From Psychrobacillus sp044762855 (GTDB lineage: Bacteria; Bacillota; Bacilli; Bacillales_A; Planococcaceae), in contig NZ_JBIWFB010000001.1 in the NCBI RefSeq assembly GCF_044762855.1, forward strand, positions 868,001-932,000: a stretch of DNA of 64,000 bases, read 5' to 3'. The translations under genes and the position numbers were made by a program. Of the stretch, positions 61,444 to 64,000 are shown one piece after another. How positions within the stretch are numbered: position 1 is the stretch's first letter; each line of letters starts with the position of its first letter. The notes beneath the pieces are model-generated. The model was not told the DNA's origin and made no database searches. It worked only from the letters and a program-made list of their open reading frames with translations.

Positions 61444-62251
61444 TAGAAGTAGCCCCCTTTTCTCTTTGACCTGTAATAATCATCACAATTACCATAAATA
61501 TGATTAAGAATACGGCAATGGTTGAACCCATTCCCCAGTTTTGTGTAACTAAAAATTGTTGTTCAATTGCAGTGCCAAGTGTAATAACTTTATTTCCAGC
61601 GATCAATCGAGTAATCATGAAAAGGGATAGGGAAGGGATGAATACAGCTTGAATCCCAGCCTTCACTCCATTTGTCGTTAGTGGAAAGATAACTTTTGTA
61701 AAAGTTGTCCAACTAGATGCACCTAGATCTCTACTCGCATCGATTAACGATGGATTCAATTTATCTAGCGCATTAAAAATTGGCAAAATCATAAATGGAA
61801 TGAAAATATAAACAGATACAAAAATAAAACTAAAGTCTGTAAATAATATTTGAGTTTCACCAAAACCAAATACATTTAAAAATGCATTAATGGGACCATA
61901 CAAACCAAAAATTCCAATGAATGCGTATGTTTTTAAAAGTAAATTAATCCATGATGGAATGATGATTAGTAATAACCATAATTGTTTATGTTTTGTTTTC
62001 GTTATTAAATAAGCCGTTGGATATGCAACTAATAAAGAAAAGAGTGTAATGAGAAAAGCATACCAGAAAGAGCTAAGTGTTAACTTTAAATAAACAGAAG
62101 TGAAGAAGTTTTTATAATTGTCTAATGTAAAATTACCGCTTAAATCGAAAAGAGAGTAATAAGCAATTAGAGCGATTGGTGCAATGACAAATAATAATAT
62201 CCAAGCAAAATAAGGTATTAAATAAAATGTTTTCGTATTTTTAGTTTGCAT
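61430..62251 (-). CDS. potB: Spermidine/putrescine ABC permease PotB
   Basis: 273 residues, six helices, with the EAA loop SLIDASRDLGASSWTTFTKV. The ATG at 62251 (MQTKNTKTF) lies 11 nt inside potA and has GGAG nine bases upstream; a TTG at 62287 would lengthen it by 12 residues without a better ribosome site. Confidence 0.93.
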   Translation of the reverse strand: MQTKNTKTFYLIPYFAWILLFVIAPIALIAYYSLFDLSGNFTLDNYKNFFTSVYLKLTLSSFWYAFLITLFSLLVAYPTAYLITKTKHKQLWLLLIIIPSWINLLLKTYAFIGIFGLYGPINAFLNVFGFGETQILFTDFSFIFVSVYIFIPFMILPIFNALDKLNPSLIDASRDLGASSWTTFTKVIFPLTTNGVKAGIQAVFIPSLSLFMITRLIAGNKVITLGTAIEQQFLVTQNWGMGSTIAVFLIIFMVIVMIITGQREKGATSNGKN

Positions 62252-63347
62252 ATGCGTCTTCTCCGTAAGACTCAAGTCGCTTATCAAATTCTTCTTCTGT
62301 TTCGTTTAGGCGCATAACATGAATCGCTTCGGGATCAAAGTCTAACCCGATGAATTCTCCAACTTCCGCTTTTTTCGTAGAGTGGACAAGCCATTCATTT
62401 CCTTCATCATCATAGGTAGATAGCTCGTAGTGAACCCCTCTAAACAATTGAGTATCTACTTTCACTTTCATTTTCCCTTTTTCGACAGAAGTAATTTCTA
62501 AATCTTCAGGTCGAATAACAATATCAATATTTTCATTCGGATTTAGTCCTTGGTCGACACATTCAAATTCTTTTCCACCAATTCGCACACGGAAATCGGC
62601 AACCATTGTACCTGAAACAATATTCGATTCTCCGATAAAATCTGCTACAAATCGATTGATCGGTTCATCGTAAATGTCCATCGGTGTTCCACTTTGTTCA
62701 ATATTCCCTGCATTCAGTACGAAAATTTCATCGGACATCGCTAATGCTTCCTCTTGGTCATGCGTAACGAAGATAAACGTTTTGCCTAATCGTTGTTGCA
62801 GCTCACGAAGCTCGTATTGCATTTCCGAACGGAGCTTTAAGTCCAAAGCCGAAAGTGGCTCATCTAGTAAAATGATTTCCGGATCATTGACGATTGCACG
62901 AGCAATTGCTACACGCTGTCTTTGTCCACCAGACATTTCTGCAATTTCTCTATTTTCATATCCTGATAAGTTAACAAATTTTAGTGCTTCTAACACTTTT
63001 TCTTGGATCTCTTGTTTCCCTAGTTTTTTAATACGAAGACCAAATGCTACATTTTCAAACACATTTAAGTGAGGGAATAGTGCATAGTCTTGGAAAACTG
63101 TATTAACTTGGCGTTCGTTTGCAGGAACATTATTGATTAACTTTCCATTAAAATAAATATTTCCACCAGATGGTTGCATAAATCCTGCGATTAATCGCAA
63201 AATCGTTGTTTTACCACATCCGGATGGACCAAGAAGTGTATAAAACTTGCCACGTTCCAATTCAAAATTAATATCTGTTAGTACGGTTGTTTCTGCATCA
63301 TAATATTTGCTTACATTCTCAAAACGAATGATTGGTGTCTCAGACAT
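62241..63347 (-). CDS. potA: Spermidine/putrescine ABC ATPase PotA
   Basis: 368 residues. Walker A LGPSGCGKTTIL near 38-49, signature MSGGQRQRVAIARA near 138-151 and Walker B IILLDEPLSALD near 158-169 are intact, followed by a TOBE domain (about 285-350). It is the first gene of potABCD. The gap to the regulator holds a GC-rich repeat, so the pot promoter must lie inside or just after it. Confidence 0.96.
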   Translation of the reverse strand: MSETPIIRFENVSKYYDAETTVLTDINFELERGKFYTLLGPSGCGKTTILRLIAGFMQPSGGNIYFNGKLINNVPANERQVNTVFQDYALFPHLNVFENVAFGLRIKKLGKQEIQEKVLEALKFVNLSGYENREIAEMSGGQRQRVAIARAIVNDPEIILLDEPLSALDLKLRSEMQYELRELQQRLGKTFIFVTHDQEEALAMSDEIFVLNAGNIEQSGTPMDIYDEPINRFVADFIGESNIVSGTMVADFRVRIGGKEFECVDQGLNPNENIDIVIRPEDLEITSVEKGKMKVKVDTQLFRGVHYELSTYDDEGNEWLVHSTKKAEVGEFIGLDFDPEAIHVMRLNETEEEFDKRLESYGEDAYAN

Positions 63348-63402
63348 AATATACCTCCATTTTGTGTATTATAAGAAAGCATTGCCTTCTTACTTAGTAT
63401 TT

Positions 63403-63525
63403 GTCCAGCTGCAGCGCCTTGCCCCTCGGGGTCAAATGTGAAAAAGCTGTGGTGGCTGGGAAGCTGCCTCCTCGCTTTTCCCCATTTGCCTGTCGGGGCA
63501 GACATAGGCGCTTCCGCATTTCTTA
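63403..63525. repeat. GC-rich dispersed intergenic repeat D
   Basis: Left end GTCCAGCTGCAGCGCCTTGC with CCCCTCGGGG, right end TGTCGGGGC..TAGGCGCTTCCGC; ends form inverted repeats (GCGCC/GGCGC, CCCCG/CGGGG). The GTCCAGCT..CAGCGCC..GCCCCTCG pattern resembles a repeat widespread in Bacillaceae (recalled, not searched). It separates the regulator from potA. Confidence 0.8.
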
Positions 63526-64000
63526 TAAATAAGAATTTGTAACAACATAGATTACTTGTGTTTCTTCGTCTGCAGCATTTTTTAATAAATGATCATCGGC
63601 TGCTTCGAAGTAGAGAGATTCTCCTTTAGAAGCAAAATATTGCTGCTTGCCAAGGGCTAATTCTACGCATCCATGTAATACATATATAAACGTTTCCGAA
63701 AGGGAAGGTTCAAATTGTTTAAATTGCCCTTTTTGTCCGAGACGGATGAGGACAGGTTCCATTTCGTTTTCATTAGACTCAGAGATGAGCCAGTGAAGTC
63801 GATAGTTCTTTTCCTCGTCTACATAAACCGTTTGCTCTTCTTGTTTGTAAACGACTTTTGTCCGCACTTGTTCGTCATCAAAAAAGTCCTTAGGTTTAGA
63901 GCCAAGTACATTTAATATAGAAAAAAGTGTCTCAATGGAAGGGGAGTTTATATCTCTTTCTAGCTGAGATATAAATCCTTTGCTTAAATCAGTTCTTTCC
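63523..64000 (-). CDS. XRE-cupin transcriptional regulator (PuuR-like), N-terminus cut by window end
   Basis: The frame stays open to the window edge. Visible are the second half of an HTH_3 domain (LSKGFISQLERDINSPSIET) and a C-terminal cupin (about 45-155; FIYVLHGCVELALG, ASKGESLYFEAADDH). This domain order is that of PuuR-type regulators, which commonly sit upstream of potABCD and sense polyamines. A GTG at 63867 is internal and not the start. Confidence 0.9.
   Translation of the reverse strand, partial: ERTDLSKGFISQLERDINSPSIETLFSILNVLGSKPKDFFDDEQVRTKVVYKQEEQTVYVDEEKNYRLHWLISESNENEMEPVLIRLGQKGQFKQFEPSLSETFIYVLHGCVELALGKQQYFASKGESLYFEAADDHLLKNAADEETQVIYVVTNSYL

Noticed and set aside
63311..63505. 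Minus-strand 64-residue protein between the regulator and potA
   Set aside because: It is the translation of GC-rich repeat D and overlaps the potA start.

Overview
This window comes from a low-GC, endospore-forming Firmicute. Gene content (spoVA operon, SpoVIF, Spo0E-like phosphatase, two sporulation-type histidine kinases, YjcF/G/H, YkyB, DarB-CcpC, CheV) and AT-rich composition fit the Bacillales. The intergenic repeats recall those of the Planococcaceae/Caryophanaceae (Psychrobacillus/Lysinibacillus-like). The genus is an inference and was not tested. No rRNA, tRNA, CRISPR array, prophage or transposase gene was seen.

Layout. Positions 1-4250 hold spore genes: the end of a YhcN/YlaJ-type lipoprotein, spoVAC-spoVAD-spoVAE, a 47-residue YjcZ-type peptide, spoVIF and a CotB-like coat protein. 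Then come yjcF-yjcG-yjcH (reverse), a PgpA-type phosphatase, a FUSC membrane protein, an Lrp regulator divergent from a DMT transporter, a nuclease lipoprotein, a small gene with a SigB-like promoter, an aldehyde dehydrogenase, a stand-alone CoaB-like protein, a sporulation-type kinase, an M42 peptidase, prfC and a SwrC-like RND pump. A yybP-ykoY manganese riboswitch precedes a TerC-family gene, followed by a KtrB/TrkH K+ transporter. Positions 26-42 kb carry a B12-binding radical SAM enzyme, a second sporulation-type kinase, MarR, a CPBP protein, YkvS, a Spo0E-like gene, a MoxR-DUF58-DUF4129 locus, ykwC, cheV, ykyB, a PAS-GGDEF-EAL protein, darB and ccpC.

Positions 43-55 kb form one apparent eight-gene operon: a large secreted/membrane protein, an ABC-2 transporter (ATPase and permease), a coiled-coil membrane protein with a long Gly-Gln repeat, MoxR, DUF58, a BatA-type vWA protein and a giant protein with two vWA domains. 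Tight spacing and overlaps suggest one envelope machine joining a MoxR/vWA chaperone module to an ABC exporter. Its substrate cannot be read from the sequence. The end of the window carries a 2-keto-3-deoxygluconate uptake/aldolase cluster with an IclR regulator, a NorA-like MFS pump, and potABCD with a PuuR-like regulator cut by the window edge.

The most unusual feature is in the noncoding DNA. Five intergenic tracts are built on a 21-bp period, with three unrelated short cores (AATCGCAAGAT, AGCAACYAAWT, TGTCGYGTTC). Three of them end in a stem-loop, and two belong to a larger composite element. A separate element of about 230 bp with a central hairpin occurs three times. GC-rich dispersed repeats lie at 38.4, 40.7, 41.3 and 63.4 kb. 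I found no enzyme in the window that could mobilise these elements.
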